Assembly (NCBI RefSeq): GCF_000478825.2
Contig: NZ_CP007542.1
Coordinates: forward strand, 1,674,001 to 1,738,000
Length of the DNA: 64,000 nt
Direction of reading: 5' to 3'
From: Synechocystis sp. PCC 6714
GTDB taxonomy: Bacteria > Cyanobacteriota > Cyanobacteriia > Cyanobacteriales > Microcystaceae
Shown: in pieces, positions 45,778 through 55,191 of the stretch
Layout of the letters: each line of letters opens with the position of its first letter
Numbering within the stretch: the stretch's first letter is position 1
Notes under the pieces: generated by a model
Told to the model about the DNA's origin: nothing
Databases searched by the model: none
What the model saw: the letters and a program-made list of their open reading frames with translations, nothing else
Translations under genes and position numbers: made by a program

Positions 45778-46236
45778 TTATAGGGGGGCAACTTGCACTT
45801 CCACTGTGGCGATAACTTCGGGGTGCAATTTGATTTGAGCTTGGTAAAAACCAGTTTTGTGGATGTCCGGCAGACTGATGCCCCGGCGGTCTAAGCTTTG
45901 GTTAGTAGCGGCTTCCACTGCATCGGCTACTTCCTGGGTGGTAACGGTACCAAAAATAGCTTCCGCTTCCCCTACTTGTTTTTTGATCACAAAGCGACCA
46001 ATGGTTTCCAGGGCTACTTTGCGGGCTTCGGCGGCATCTTTTTCTGCTTTGAGCCGTTCCAATTCCTTCAGTCGTCGTTGTTCCACCTGGCGCAAAATAC
46101 CTGGGGTAGCCACCACCCCTAAACCTTTGGGGATGAGATAGTTGCGGGCATAACCGGGGGCCACTTCTACTAAATCGCCACTGAAGCCCAGTTTGTTGAT
46201 AGTTTCGTTTAAAACGACCTTGACTCGCTTTGCCAT
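45778..46236 (-). CDS. rplI: 50S ribosomal protein L9
   Basis: A 152-residue L9 protein, which binds 23S rRNA at the base of the L1 stalk. It starts MAKRVKVVLNETINKLG with the conserved YARNYLIPKGLGVVAT segment, then the long connecting helix (KELERLKAEKDAAEARK) and a C-terminal domain. The start was set at 46236; the frame continues upstream to 46422 but the family begins at MAKRVKV and 152 residues is the usual cyanobacterial length. Confidence 0.97.
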   Translation of the reverse strand: MAKRVKVVLNETINKLGFSGDLVEVAPGYARNYLIPKGLGVVATPGILRQVEQRRLKELERLKAEKDAAEARKVALETIGRFVIKKQVGEAEAIFGTVTTQEVADAVEAATNQSLDRRGISLPDIHKTGFYQAQIKLHPEVIATVEVQVAPL

Positions 46237-46426
46237 AACTGTAATTTTTCCAATATGAAGTTTGTTCAGCTTGTGGAGCAATTCACAAACCTCCATCTTA
46301 ACCTTTAGGGGCAATCCCAGAAAAGTCGGCGATCGCCAATGATAAGTTATTAAACCCTTGATAGTTAGAAACGGGCAGAAAGGCAAAGTCACTCTGTTAC
46401 CATGGGGGACGGCCCTCCGCAACCAG

Positions 46427-47296
46427 ATGCCAATGTCTAGTCTGATTTCTCTTTTTCGTCAATATTACCCCCAGGGCAGTTTATGTTGTGACCTGCTTGA
46501 AATTGACCGGGGACTATACATCGTCCAAGCTAGCATTACCCTAGACGGAGTTGTGGTGGCCACCGCATTAGCGGCCCAGTCTCCCCTGGAAGCCGCTGAG
46601 GATTTAGCAAAAGAAAGGGCGATCGCCAGCCTGGATTTAACCCATACGTCATCAACAGTCCCCCAGTCCACTCAAACAGCAATTGTTGGGGATATTGAAG
46701 CGAAGCCATCAACCCCACCTTCCCCCCCGAAAAAAGAGAGCAAATCTCCGAAGCAGAACCATAAAGCCGTTACTCCGACACCGGTAACCCCAGTCCCCAC
46801 TCCCGTTGTTGAAAAGTCAGCAGAAGCTGAGGCGATCGCCGCCCCTGAGCCAACTTTAACCCCTGCTCCCATTTCCTTTCCCCCTAGTCCAGATCCAGTA
46901 ATCCCCCTAGAGGAAACTGGCCCACCTCTAGAAGAAAAGACTTTTAACTCGCCGACGGATCTTTCCCCTCTGGAAAGTGAACCCGCAATCGAATTTGCGC
47001 CCCAAGCAACGTCTGAGAGCGCCGAATTACCGTTGTCCTTTACCACCGAGGCTGAGCCGAAATTTACCGAGCCGGCCATGGCCAGCGTTGGGGCCACCGA
47101 CCTACCCGAAGGCCCCATGGATTTTTCGGAAATTATCGCCCGCAGTAATCTAGAGCTAAAACGATTGGGCTGGACCAGCGACCAGGGACGCAATTATCTT
47201 CTGCAAACCTACGGTAAACGCTCCCGCCAATTGTTATCCGACGAACAGTTAATCGAGTTCCTTGCTTACCTGGAACAACAACCCGACCCGAATTAG
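46427..47296 (+). CDS. Protein with Pro/Glu-rich linker, unknown function
   Basis: A 289-residue protein of three parts. Residues 1-75 (ISLFRQYYPQGSLCCDLLEI...QSPLEAAEDLAKERAIASL, two separated pieces) look like a small alpha-beta domain. Residues about 80-225 are low-complexity, rich in Pro, Glu, Thr and Ser. The C-terminal ~55 residues (IIARSNLELKRLGWTS, GRNYLLQTYGKRSRQLLSD) form a compact helical domain that I recall at the C-terminus of other cyanobacterial proteins. The start may be either of two Met codons (46427, 46433). It is divergent from rplI. No function can be given. Confidence 0.65.
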   Translation: MPMSSLISLFRQYYPQGSLCCDLLEIDRGLYIVQASITLDGVVVATALAAQSPLEAAEDLAKERAIASLDLTHTSSTVPQSTQTAIVGDIEAKPSTPPSPPKKESKSPKQNHKAVTPTPVTPVPTPVVEKSAEAEAIAAPEPTLTPAPISFPPSPDPVIPLEETGPPLEEKTFNSPTDLSPLESEPAIEFAPQATSESAELPLSFTTEAEPKFTEPAMASVGATDLPEGPMDFSEIIARSNLELKRLGWTSDQGRNYLLQTYGKRSRQLLSDEQLIEFLAYLEQQPDPN

Positions 47297-47408
47297 TAGT
47301 ACTAATCTTGTCTTTGCCCCAGGGTCAATGAAAACTGCGACTCTCCAACCATCCCAAAGAACGGTTTTTTAGAGCTGTTTTTTCGATAAAACCCGGGGAC
47401 AATCAGGA

Positions 47409-49019
47409 CTAACTTGCCAGAACTTTTTCCGTTTGTGGGGCGATCGCCGTTGGAGTAAGAACCGTTTCCTCTGTCTTTTCCCGTTGTTGACGGCTGAGAT
47501 AATCCCGCAACTGTTCCCCAATTTCCTGACGAACAATTTCCCGATATTGGAGGAAATGTTCATTATGGGCGCAAAGGGTAATGTAGTGCTCAAACACAGC
47601 GGGATTATGGCGGAGAATGCCAAAGGCGTGGTGCCAAAAACGCCATCGGGTATCCCGTTTAACGCCCTGCCGCCAAATAACGATCGCCAAAGCCTTTAAA
47701 TCGACTAAATCAGGGAGCTTGAAAGCAGTCTTACATTTAGGCGCCCCCAGTTTGAGGAAACAACGGTAATTGCGGTCTAGGTAACCGTGGGGATCGTATA
47801 GCTGCCAAAAAGCTTCCACATACTCATTGGCAATGTCCTCCAAGGGCCGGGTGGGAATAAAATTCATCAACGTGGTTTGGTTGATATTGCCTTTACTTTC
47901 ATCCAGCAGACGATTTTCCCGTTTGAGTCGATGCCATAGGGCTGTGTTGGGTAGAGCTTGGAGCATGGCAAAGGTAGTCGTGGGGATGGCCGTCCGTTCC
48001 GCAAAAGTAACAATGCGATCACCAGCCCCCTGCTTTTCTCCATCAAAGCCGATGATAAAGCCCGCCATGGGTCGGAGTCCCGCTTTGATGATTTTATCAA
48101 CGGAATCAACCAGAGAATTGCGGGTATTTTGGAATTTTTTAGTGAATTCTAGGCTCTCTTCATCGGGGGTTTCAATGCCCAAAAAGACCGCATCAAAATA
48201 GCACTCCACCATCAAGTCCATTAATTCCTGATCGTCCGCTAAATCTATGGAAGCTTCAGTGTTGAATCTAAAGGGATATTGGTGCTCTTCCTGCCAAATT
48301 TTCAGTTCCCTGAGCAGCAATTTGACATTACGCTTATTGCCGATGAAGTTGTCATCCACCATAAACACCGATCGCCGCCACCCCAACTCATAAAGGTAGT
48401 CCAACTCCCGCAGTAATTGGGCCGGATCCTTGGTACGGGGCTTACGGCCGTAGAGGACAATGATGTCGCAAAATTCACACTGGAAAGGACAACCCCGGGA
48501 AAATTGCACTGACATGGAGTCATAAGCATCCAATTCCAACAGGTCGTAGCGGGGAATGGGGGTAGTGGTAACATCAGGTTTTTCCTCAGCCCGGATAATG
48601 CCTCCGGTTTCCCCCCTAGCCAACGCTTCCACAAACAGGGGCAAGGTAATTTCCCCCTCATCCAAAATTAAAAAGTCTGCCCCGGCATTTTGCACTTCGT
48701 CGGGCACCGATGTGGCAAAGGGACCCCCCACCGCCACTAATTTACCGTGGGCCTTAGCCTGCTTAATGTTCTCCACCATGTCATCCCGTTGGACAATCAT
48801 GCCGGAAATGATTACTACTTCGGCCCAATCCCACTCCGCTTCAGTCACATTGCGGACATTGCGGTCCACCAGCTTAAACTCCCATTGCTGGGGTAGAATG
48901 CCTGCCACCGTGATTAACCCCAGGGGCGGCAGGAGAACTTTGCGGCCCACCAGTTCCAGAATTTTCTCGTAGGACCAGAAAGTAGGGGGGAATAACGGAT
49001 AGATTAATAGGGCGCGCAT
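47409..49019 (-). CDS. B12-binding radical SAM protein (DUF4070 type)
   Basis: A 536-residue enzyme. An N-terminal cobalamin-binding-like domain (about 1-140, RALLIYPLFPPTFWSYEK) precedes the radical SAM domain with C177, C181 and C184 in GCPFQCEFCDI. The C-terminal ~200 residues belong to the DUF4070 type (YVEAFWQLYDPHGYLDRNYR). This architecture is shared with hopanoid C-2 methylase HpnP, but cyanobacteria hold several paralogues and sequence reading cannot decide which this is. No hopanoid gene is adjacent. It stands alone on the minus strand. Confidence 0.88.
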   Translation of the reverse strand: MRALLIYPLFPPTFWSYEKILELVGRKVLLPPLGLITVAGILPQQWEFKLVDRNVRNVTEAEWDWAEVVIISGMIVQRDDMVENIKQAKAHGKLVAVGGPFATSVPDEVQNAGADFLILDEGEITLPLFVEALARGETGGIIRAEEKPDVTTTPIPRYDLLELDAYDSMSVQFSRGCPFQCEFCDIIVLYGRKPRTKDPAQLLRELDYLYELGWRRSVFMVDDNFIGNKRNVKLLLRELKIWQEEHQYPFRFNTEASIDLADDQELMDLMVECYFDAVFLGIETPDEESLEFTKKFQNTRNSLVDSVDKIIKAGLRPMAGFIIGFDGEKQGAGDRIVTFAERTAIPTTTFAMLQALPNTALWHRLKRENRLLDESKGNINQTTLMNFIPTRPLEDIANEYVEAFWQLYDPHGYLDRNYRCFLKLGAPKCKTAFKLPDLVDLKALAIVIWRQGVKRDTRWRFWHHAFGILRHNPAVFEHYITLCAHNEHFLQYREIVRQEIGEQLRDYLSRQQREKTEETVLTPTAIAPQTEKVLAS

Positions 49020-49162
49020 GGCTTCTATGGCTTCTCGCTAAGGGAAGATTTATGTTAAAAAAAATCTAGAAATTGATTAGGTATGGGGTTAACTTTAGCT
49101 AAAGCTAGCACACCCTCGCCAGGAAGTACCCGAAAGCTAGGCCATCGACATAGATAAATCCT

Positions 49163-49675
49163 ATGGTTAACCATGGTTGTTCCCCCGGCGGTTCCCTCCT
49201 CCCCCTGGCTATTTTGGGGGCACTATCCTTGGTTTTTTCCCTGCCCTTGGTAGCCCAGGATACGATTGACAGTGACCGTTCCCTTCCCCTGATGAACGAC
49301 CATCCCTTGGAAGAACGGTTGATTGATGGCATGGATGAGGGCATAAAAAAGAATTACCGGGGGGCGATCACCATTTTTACGGAATTAATTCTGCTGGATC
49401 CCAGCTATGCGGACGCGTATTTCAACCGGGGCATTGCCAGGGCCAGAATAGCAGACTACCAAGGGGCGATCGCCGACCATAGCCAGGCCATTGTTTTGAA
49501 TCCCCAATTTGCCGATGCTTACAAAGCCAGGGGCAAAATTTATTGGCAGTTAGGCGATCAAGAACAGGCCATTGCTGATTTGGAAACGGCCCTTACCCTC
49601 TTTTCTGCCCAGGAAAATATGGTTAGCCAGCAACAGACCCAAGAACAATTACAAACATGGCGGGGTAATCCCTAA
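49163..49675 (+). CDS. Exported TPR-repeat protein
   Basis: A 170-residue protein with a probable signal peptide (LLPLAILGALSLVFSLPLVAQD, cleavage near residue 32) and about three tetratricopeptide repeats (GAITIFTELILLDPSYADAYF, split: GAITIFTE / DPSYADAYFNRGIARA; GAIADHSQAIVLNPQFADAY; QAIADLETALTLF). TPR proteins serve as binding scaffolds, here on the far side of the membrane. The partner is unknown. Several Met or GTG codons near the start leave the exact N-terminus open. Confidence 0.8.
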   Translation: MVNHGCSPGGSLLPLAILGALSLVFSLPLVAQDTIDSDRSLPLMNDHPLEERLIDGMDEGIKKNYRGAITIFTELILLDPSYADAYFNRGIARARIADYQGAIADHSQAIVLNPQFADAYKARGKIYWQLGDQEQAIADLETALTLFSAQENMVSQQQTQEQLQTWRGNP

Positions 49676-49899
49676 GCCAAATTAGACTCAACCCAGAGGG
49701 ATTGAACATATTTGATTAAGTAACCATATTTTTGTGTTGTTATTATTGCCGACGAACCATGAACTTGAATTAAACAAAGTTAAGTTTTATGGCATTTTCT
49801 TTCCCTTCCAAATCCCCTTGCTAAGATCACGAGAAAGCTAGGTTTCTGGCCCCACAATGGCTTTTATGGCGAGTACAAGGTAAGTATAATTACTCAACA

Positions 49900-50220
49900 A
49901 TGAGACATTTTTGCGACGCTTGGATTGAAGAATGGTGTGAAGCCAACGGTTGGACAGACTTGTTCATGGAGCGGCTCAACTACTATTGGGCTTTTCCCCC
50001 TGGGGCCGTGATGCCCGAGCCCATTCCCGGTAAAATTCTCCGAGCCATTAAGCTAGAAAAGGGTCTATGCGAAGAAGAAAAAGCCTGGTTGAGCGCCGCT
50101 GTGGCGGTTTCTGCTTTAGCCATTGGTTCGGCTTTTCTGCTCAAAAATCCCATGCCGGTGGTCTTAGCATTCGCGTTTGATGCTGTCACAGCAGGACGTT
50201 TGGAAATGGAAGAAATTTGA
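49900..50220 (+). CDS. Small cyanobacterial protein with one hydrophobic helix
   Basis: A 106-residue protein starting MRHFCDAWIEEWCEANGW with two early Cys and several Trp. A hydrophobic segment at about 65-95 (AAVAVSALAIGSAFLL...VVLAFAFDAV) may lie in a membrane. No family is recognised with certainty. It is 66 bases upstream of the GUN4-domain gene on the same strand and could share its transcript. Confidence 0.65.
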   Translation: MRHFCDAWIEEWCEANGWTDLFMERLNYYWAFPPGAVMPEPIPGKILRAIKLEKGLCEEEKAWLSAAVAVSALAIGSAFLLKNPMPVVLAFAFDAVTAGRLEMEEI

Positions 50221-50286
50221 GAGAATTAATTAGGCCTTACCCATTGTCTGCCCACAAAAACCAATTGGAGCGATTAAGCAATATTT

Positions 50287-50889
50287 ATGGTTGATTCCAT
50301 TACCCCGGACTCCAATGAAAACCATTACGCTGAGCTGGCCCAACAATGCCAAGTCTTGGCTAGCCAAGTTCAAAGCCTGAGTCAACGGGTGGAAAACTTG
50401 GAGGGAAAACTTACCCTGATCCCAGACATTGAGCGCTATGGCAAGTTGCAGGAATGCTTAACTGCGGGGGATTTTAAGACGGCGGATCACGAAACCACCC
50501 GCATTATTTTGGAAACCCTCAATCGCAATCGGGATAATCTTACTCCGGAAACTTTGTCTGCTTTACCCTGTACGGTTTTGACGGTGATCGATCGCCTCTG
50601 GCGCACCTACAGCGGAGATCGTTTTGGCTTTAGCCGGCAATTGGAAGCCTATCAAAAAGTGGGCGGCACCACCGATACCCTGCGTACCCAGGACCGTAAA
50701 GTTATGGGGGCCTTTGCCCAGGAAGTGGGTTGGATGACAGAAGGAAAAGTTCGTTTTGATGAGTATGACCAATGGGATTTTTCCCTCAATGCTCCGGTGG
50801 GCAGTTTCCCAGCCATTTGGTGGAAGTCTCCCTATGGCTTAAAAATGGTGACTTTTTTCTTTATCCGTTTGTTTGAATGTAACGGCTAG
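50287..50889 (+). CDS. GUN4-domain protein
   Basis: A 200-residue protein with an N-terminal coiled coil (about 10-50, QCQVLASQVQSLSQRVENLE) and a C-terminal GUN4 domain (about 55-200: LTAGDFKTADHETTRIIL, LWRTYSGDRFGFSRQLEAY, VGWM). GUN4 proteins bind porphyrins; the main cyanobacterial Gun4 stimulates magnesium chelatase. Here the four-helix N-terminal domain of true Gun4 is replaced by a coiled coil, so this is a paralogue with an unknown, possibly tetrapyrrole-sensing role. Confidence 0.85.
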   Translation: MVDSITPDSNENHYAELAQQCQVLASQVQSLSQRVENLEGKLTLIPDIERYGKLQECLTAGDFKTADHETTRIILETLNRNRDNLTPETLSALPCTVLTVIDRLWRTYSGDRFGFSRQLEAYQKVGGTTDTLRTQDRKVMGAFAQEVGWMTEGKVRFDEYDQWDFSLNAPVGSFPAIWWKSPYGLKMVTFFFIRLFECNG

Positions 50890-50898
50890 GCCGGGGAC

Positions 50899-51528
50899 CT
50901 AGCTACAGTTTTTTAACGCCTCGATGTCAGCGGCGGCAATTTTTTCGAGGTTGCGGCTAATCTTGCCAATGTCCCAATGCCACCAAGCAATGGTTAACAA
51001 AGCTTGGACTACTTCGTCTTCAAAACGTTGACGGATAAGACGGGCAGGATTTCCCCCGACAATGGTGTAGGGGGCCACATGGTTAGTGACAACGGCCTTG
51101 GCAGCAATAATGGCTCCATCTCCCACCTGTACCCCCGGCATAATTATCGCTTCGTAGCCAATCCACACATCATTGCCAATAACGGTATCCCCCTTGTGGG
51201 AAGGTTCTTCTTCTGATGCCATCCTTTGCCAGCCATTGCCGAAAATGGAGAAGGGATAGGTGGAAATCCCATCCATGGCATGGTTCGCTCCATTCATAAT
51301 GAACTTTACGCCCCGGGCAAAGGCGCAAAACTTACCAATGATCAGGCGATCGCCAATGAAAGGAAAATGATACAAAACGTTGCGCTCAAAGTTTTCTGAA
51401 TCCTCTGGGTCATCGTAATAGGTGTAGTCACCAATGATGATATTGGGGTTAGAAACCGTATTTTTAATAAAACAAATCTGGGGAAATCCCTCCATGGGAT
51501 GTTTATTTTGTGGGTCTGGCCCGTACAT
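50899..51528 (-). CDS. Hexapeptide acetyltransferase of the Vat/CatB xenobiotic type
   Basis: A 209-residue left-handed beta-helix acetyltransferase. The start MYGPDPQNKHPMEGF and the segments IGKFCAFARGVKFIMNGANH, MDGISTYPF and IGNDVWIGYEAIIMPGV are characteristic of the xenobiotic acetyltransferases that include streptogramin (Vat) and chloramphenicol (CatB) enzymes; the His of NGANH is the catalytic base. The ATG at 51528 is chosen over the upstream frame start at 51555. Many environmental members have no proven drug substrate. It lies upstream-adjacent to, and downstream of, hypC on the same strand with a 56-base gap. Confidence 0.88.
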   Translation of the reverse strand: MYGPDPQNKHPMEGFPQICFIKNTVSNPNIIIGDYTYYDDPEDSENFERNVLYHFPFIGDRLIIGKFCAFARGVKFIMNGANHAMDGISTYPFSIFGNGWQRMASEEEPSHKGDTVIGNDVWIGYEAIIMPGVQVGDGAIIAAKAVVTNHVAPYTIVGGNPARLIRQRFEDEVVQALLTIAWWHWDIGKISRNLEKIAAADIEALKNCS

Positions 51529-51584
51529 TATTTTTGACTCCCAAGAGCTCTGCAATATTGACTATTTTTCCATTGCCTAGGAAA

Positions 51585-51815
51585 TTAAACTCCCATTTGG
51601 GCCAAATCAGCTAAGGTTTCCTGGGCCGCCCCTTCATCCACAATGCCAATGGCAAAGCCCACATGGACAATGACATAATCTCCCACCCGCACTTCGGGCA
51701 CGTAGGCAAGGCTAATGGTTTTTACAATGCCCCCAAAACTAACTTTTCCCGCCAATAAAAGGGGATCGTCATTGGGAATTAGGCTGATAACTTGGCCGGG
51801 CAAAGCTAAACACAT
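51585..51815 (-). CDS. hypC: Hydrogenase maturation factor HypC
   Basis: A 76-residue HypC/HupF chaperone that works with HypD in building the Fe(CN)2CO group of NiFe hydrogenase. It starts MCLALPGQV with the essential Cys2, followed by VRVGDYVIVHVGFAIG. The other hyp genes are not in this window, consistent with the scattered hyp genes of Synechocystis. Confidence 0.95.
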   Translation of the reverse strand: MCLALPGQVISLIPNDDPLLLAGKVSFGGIVKTISLAYVPEVRVGDYVIVHVGFAIGIVDEGAAQETLADLAQMGV

Positions 51816-51903
51816 GGCAGGGGAAGGGTGAGGAAGAAAAAGCGGATAAAGATATTATTAAGAAAATATGCTAAGTCAGCCCAAGATTGATCTAGTTTAT
51901 CCC

Positions 51904-52854
51904 CTAACCCAACAGCACAGTTTCCACTTGGGTAATCAACTGATGGGTGACCGGCAAACTATCAATTACCATCCCCAAACAGAGCAACATCAAATAAAAG
52001 ATGGAAAATTTAAACAATCCTCTGGCCAAATCCCGATCGCCTGGGGCCTGCTTCAGTTGCCAAGCTTTTGCTAAAAATTGTCCCCCCAAAATAATGGCGA
52101 TCGCCAGATAAAGAAGGCCTAATTGATGCAGGGGATAGACCAGCAATAAACTGAAGGGCACCACCAGCAACGAGTAATACCAAATTTGGGTAACGGTTTT
52201 TTCTTCCCCTGCAATGACGGGTAACATGGGCACATTCACCTGGGCATAATCATCCTTAATCATCAAAGCCAGGGCCCAAAAGTGGGGCGGAGTCCACAAA
52301 AAAATCAACGCAAACAGAACCCAGGGAGTCCAGGTTAAATCCCCTGTCACTGCGGCCCAACCCACCAAGGGAGGAATAGAACCGGCAGCTCCACCAATAA
52401 CGATATTTTGGGTTGTATGTCTTTTCAGCCAATGGGTGTAGATCAGCATGTAGAACACAATGCCGGACAGGGCCAGACAGCCACTGAGCACATTAACAAA
52501 GGTGGCAAAAAGGGTGAAGGAGAGAACACCGAGGACTAGGGCAAAAATTAGTGCGTGGCGGGGTTGCACTTTGCCAGCGGGAATGGGTCGGGCCCTGGTG
52601 CGGAGCATTTCATAGTCAATATCTTGATCGTAGATGCAGTTCAGGGTTTGGGCCGAAGCGGCGGCTAGGGTGCCTCCCAGTAGGGTAACGAATAATTTCA
52701 ACAGATCCACCCGCCCTTCCGAAGCAATCCACATGGAAGCAGCGGTGGTAATGAGCAGCAGGGGAATAATTCTCGGTTTGGTTAACTGGTAATAACTTTT
52801 GCACACCGCCCCCATGGAATCGTGTTGGCGATGAATTTTTGTCGAAGTAACCAT
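51904..52854 (-). CDS. ctaB: Protoheme IX farnesyltransferase (heme O synthase)
   Basis: A 316-residue UbiA-type prenyltransferase that adds a farnesyl group to heme B to make heme O for cytochrome oxidase. The Asp-rich motif [19 protein letters not shown] lies near residue 88, and about eight or nine membrane helices are seen. It lies 140 bases downstream of ctaA on the same strand, so consecutive steps of heme A synthesis are linked. PCC 6803 sll1899. Confidence 0.95.
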   Translation of the reverse strand: MVTSTKIHRQHDSMGAVCKSYYQLTKPRIIPLLLITTAASMWIASEGRVDLLKLFVTLLGGTLAAASAQTLNCIYDQDIDYEMLRTRARPIPAGKVQPRHALIFALVLGVLSFTLFATFVNVLSGCLALSGIVFYMLIYTHWLKRHTTQNIVIGGAAGSIPPLVGWAAVTGDLTWTPWVLFALIFLWTPPHFWALALMIKDDYAQVNVPMLPVIAGEEKTVTQIWYYSLLVVPFSLLLVYPLHQLGLLYLAIAIILGGQFLAKAWQLKQAPGDRDLARGLFKFSIFYLMLLCLGMVIDSLPVTHQLITQVETVLLG

Positions 52855-52994
52855 AGAGAATCAAGAGAAAGGATAAGCAGAGAGAAGGCGCAAAATTTTC
52901 TTGAATTTTAAGCGAGTCTTCCCAAACTAAACAAAAAATGGCAATTAAATTGGCCCTAAAGCCAGAAAATTCCCTCCCAGGGCAGATTTTTGGC

Positions 52995-53936
52995 TCAAAC
53001 TACCATTGGGGCCGTGGGTCGATGATCCCGCACTGCCAAAACGGCGATCGCCAACAGGGTAGCCCAAAGACAGATTCCCATTGTATGGTGGGCCACAGTT
53101 AGGGGCTCAATTTGTAAATGAAGTTTCAGGGTAGCAACCCCCAGCAAAATTTGTCCCCCCAACAAGGCCATGGCTCCATTACCCAACTGGCGCAAAAAGG
53201 GATTCAGAGCTGGGGTTCGGCGGGTACACCAAAAAGTCAGTCCCACCCCCAACGCCGTGGGTAAAACCCCCAACAGATGACTGTGCAAGACTTGGCAAAA
53301 TTGGGTGCCGGCGATCGCCAAACATTGATGGGCCGCCCACTGGGAACCCACTAACCCCCCCAGCAAACATTGCAGATAAATGATGGTGGTGCTAGCCAGG
53401 GCCACCGTTCTTAACTTGCCCGCCGTTTGATTACTCTGGTAGGGCATTAGACACAGGGCAATGATCAGTAAAGAACCTAAAAATGCCATGGCAGTGCCTA
53501 AATGGGCTGTGACGATATCAAAGCGGAGCAACTCAATCACCGTTAACCCCCCTAGTAGTCCTTGCACTAGGATTAGCGCCAAAGAGCCAAGGGCCGCCCA
53601 GGGCAACCAACTCGGCAGAACTCGACGGAACCACCAGCTCAAACCCACCAAAACCAGCGTGCTAAAACCAATTAGGGCCGCATCAAGACGGTGGAACCAT
53701 TCCAAAAACACTTGTAAATTCATCTGTTGACTGGGAATCCACTGGCCATAGCAGAGGGGCCAATCAGGACAAGCTAGCCCGGCATTCATTACCCTGGTGG
53801 CACTACCCACCGCCATTAACAGCACCGTGGCAATGGCAATTTTCCAGACCAAGCGGCGAATCCAAACCTGGATCTGGACCGAAGGATAGGGTTGATTCTG
53901 GGAAGGAATGGCATTGGGGAAAATAGACTCAGCCAT
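52995..53936 (-). CDS. ctaA: Heme A synthase (CtaA/COX15)
   Basis: A 313-residue membrane enzyme oxidising heme O to heme A. Eight membrane helices in two similar four-helix halves are evident. Conserved segments are GSATRVMNAGLACPDWPLCYGQW near 42, EWFHRLDAALIGF near 78, AHLGTAMAF and a last TVAHHTMGICLWA, whose His residues bind heme; the Cys pair of the first loop and another (LAIAGTQFCQVLH) are present. First gene of the ctaA-ctaB unit. PCC 6803 sll1898. Confidence 0.94.
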   Translation of the reverse strand: MAESIFPNAIPSQNQPYPSVQIQVWIRRLVWKIAIATVLLMAVGSATRVMNAGLACPDWPLCYGQWIPSQQMNLQVFLEWFHRLDAALIGFSTLVLVGLSWWFRRVLPSWLPWAALGSLALILVQGLLGGLTVIELLRFDIVTAHLGTAMAFLGSLLIIALCLMPYQSNQTAGKLRTVALASTTIIYLQCLLGGLVGSQWAAHQCLAIAGTQFCQVLHSHLLGVLPTALGVGLTFWCTRRTPALNPFLRQLGNGAMALLGGQILLGVATLKLHLQIEPLTVAHHTMGICLWATLLAIAVLAVRDHRPTAPMVV

Positions 53937-54195
53937 AATGTTTGATTAGCAACCTCAGCAATGGGGGCAGGAAAAAAACCCCAGTCACCGTCAGATTCTA
54001 ACCAACACTCCCCCCACGGGAAAGAAAATTTGGCTACAGCATTGGGATTCTTTAGATTTACTTCAGATTTATTTTCTTCGAGTTTTCACCTAGGGGGCGT
54101 CATTAGTCCACGATCTGCCCCTGCTGGAAGAATATCAATATACTTGGTAGGGTAGATTTTTTGGTGTTGAATGCCAATCCATTGCCCAAAGATCC

Positions 54196-54882
54196 ATGGA
54201 GTTTGATCCTGATTCCCTCGTTTTTAACGCTAGGTATGACCTATTTCAGCTTTTGGTCAATCATTTTAACGTTATTGCCTGCTTGTATCCCCGTTTATTC
54301 GCCGTATCGGTGGCTCGGATTTCTGCCCAGAGGAAAAACAAAAAGAAAGTAAAAATTTTTACTCTGCAAACGGAAGCCCTAGCTTACTTTGATCAGCAAC
54401 TGGAGCCGGTGGTGGTGATTATTTGCCAACGGTTAGAGGATGGTTCGGGCCTGGATTTACTCAAACAGTTAAAAGCCCACGCCCGATCGCCGCAGTGTTT
54501 GTTGCTATTGCTCAATGACCATCCGGTAATTGTGGAAGAGGCCCAACAGTTGGGGGCGGATGCTATTTTTCTTGAGTCTAGCTTGGGCAATGGGGAAATT
54601 AATTTGGCAGTGGAATCTTTGCTTCAGGGCAAGACCTACATTGATAGTCGCTTAAAGGCGATCGCCAACTATAAAAAATCCCTCAAGGATGAGTTAACCC
54701 AACGGGAAGTGGCGGTTTTACGGTTAGTGGCAGAGGGCAAAACCAACGGCGAAATCGGCCAAGAATTACATTTAGCCACCTCTACGGTGCGGGAATATGT
54801 CCAGACCATTATGCGGAAACTCAATGCTAGGGACAGAACTTCAGCGGCGATCGCCGGGCTACGGGAAGGCTATTTAATTTAG
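54196..54882 (+). CDS. LuxR/NarL-type regulator with degenerate receiver
   Basis: A 228-residue protein. The C-terminal HTH is intact (LTQREVAVLRLVAEGKTNGE, STVREYVQTIMRKLNARDRT). The receiver-like part (about 25-150) keeps the fold pattern but the phosphoacceptor position reads VVVIICQRLEDGSG, with Cys where Asp is expected, and the N-terminal acidic pair is missing. It is therefore a pseudo-receiver regulator, possibly controlled by ligand, redox or partner binding rather than phosphorylation. It has about 260 bases of non-coding DNA upstream, shared with divergent ctaA. Confidence 0.85.
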   Translation: MEFDPDSLVFNARYDLFQLLVNHFNVIACLYPRLFAVSVARISAQRKNKKKVKIFTLQTEALAYFDQQLEPVVVIICQRLEDGSGLDLLKQLKAHARSPQCLLLLLNDHPVIVEEAQQLGADAIFLESSLGNGEINLAVESLLQGKTYIDSRLKAIANYKKSLKDELTQREVAVLRLVAEGKTNGEIGQELHLATSTVREYVQTIMRKLNARDRTSAAIAGLREGYLI

Positions 54883-54913
54883 GGCATTAAGCTTGTAGAT
54901 TAACCTCTGGGCT

Positions 54914-55159
54914 TTACCAATCCAACACGGCTTTTTCTGGTCCCTGTTCCCTTTTTCTTTTGGCATCCTTTTCAAACCAGGCAATGATCATTTCCGGTGT
55001 GAGGTTGGCGATCGCCTGTTGCTCCTCTGCGGCAATGGTTTGTAAAAGTCGGAAGGAAGAAATGGTTAGGCGGGTGAGAAACTTTTCCGACTGACTGAGC
55101 ATGGCCCCATCAACGGCGTGGGACTCGGCGGGGGTGAGGAATTGTTGTCCGGCTTCCAT
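54914..55159 (-). CDS. Small helical protein of unknown function
   Basis: An 81-residue soluble protein, mostly helical (LSQSEKFLTRLTISSFRLLQ, TPEMIIAWFEKDAKRKRE). It follows the DegT aminotransferase gene by 32 bases on the same strand, so the two may be co-transcribed. No family name can be given. Confidence 0.65.
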   Translation of the reverse strand: MEAGQQFLTPAESHAVDGAMLSQSEKFLTRLTISSFRLLQTIAAEEQQAIANLTPEMIIAWFEKDAKRKREQGPEKAVLDW

Positions 55160-55191
55160 GGCAATAGATGGTTATTGAATTGAAAATGGCA

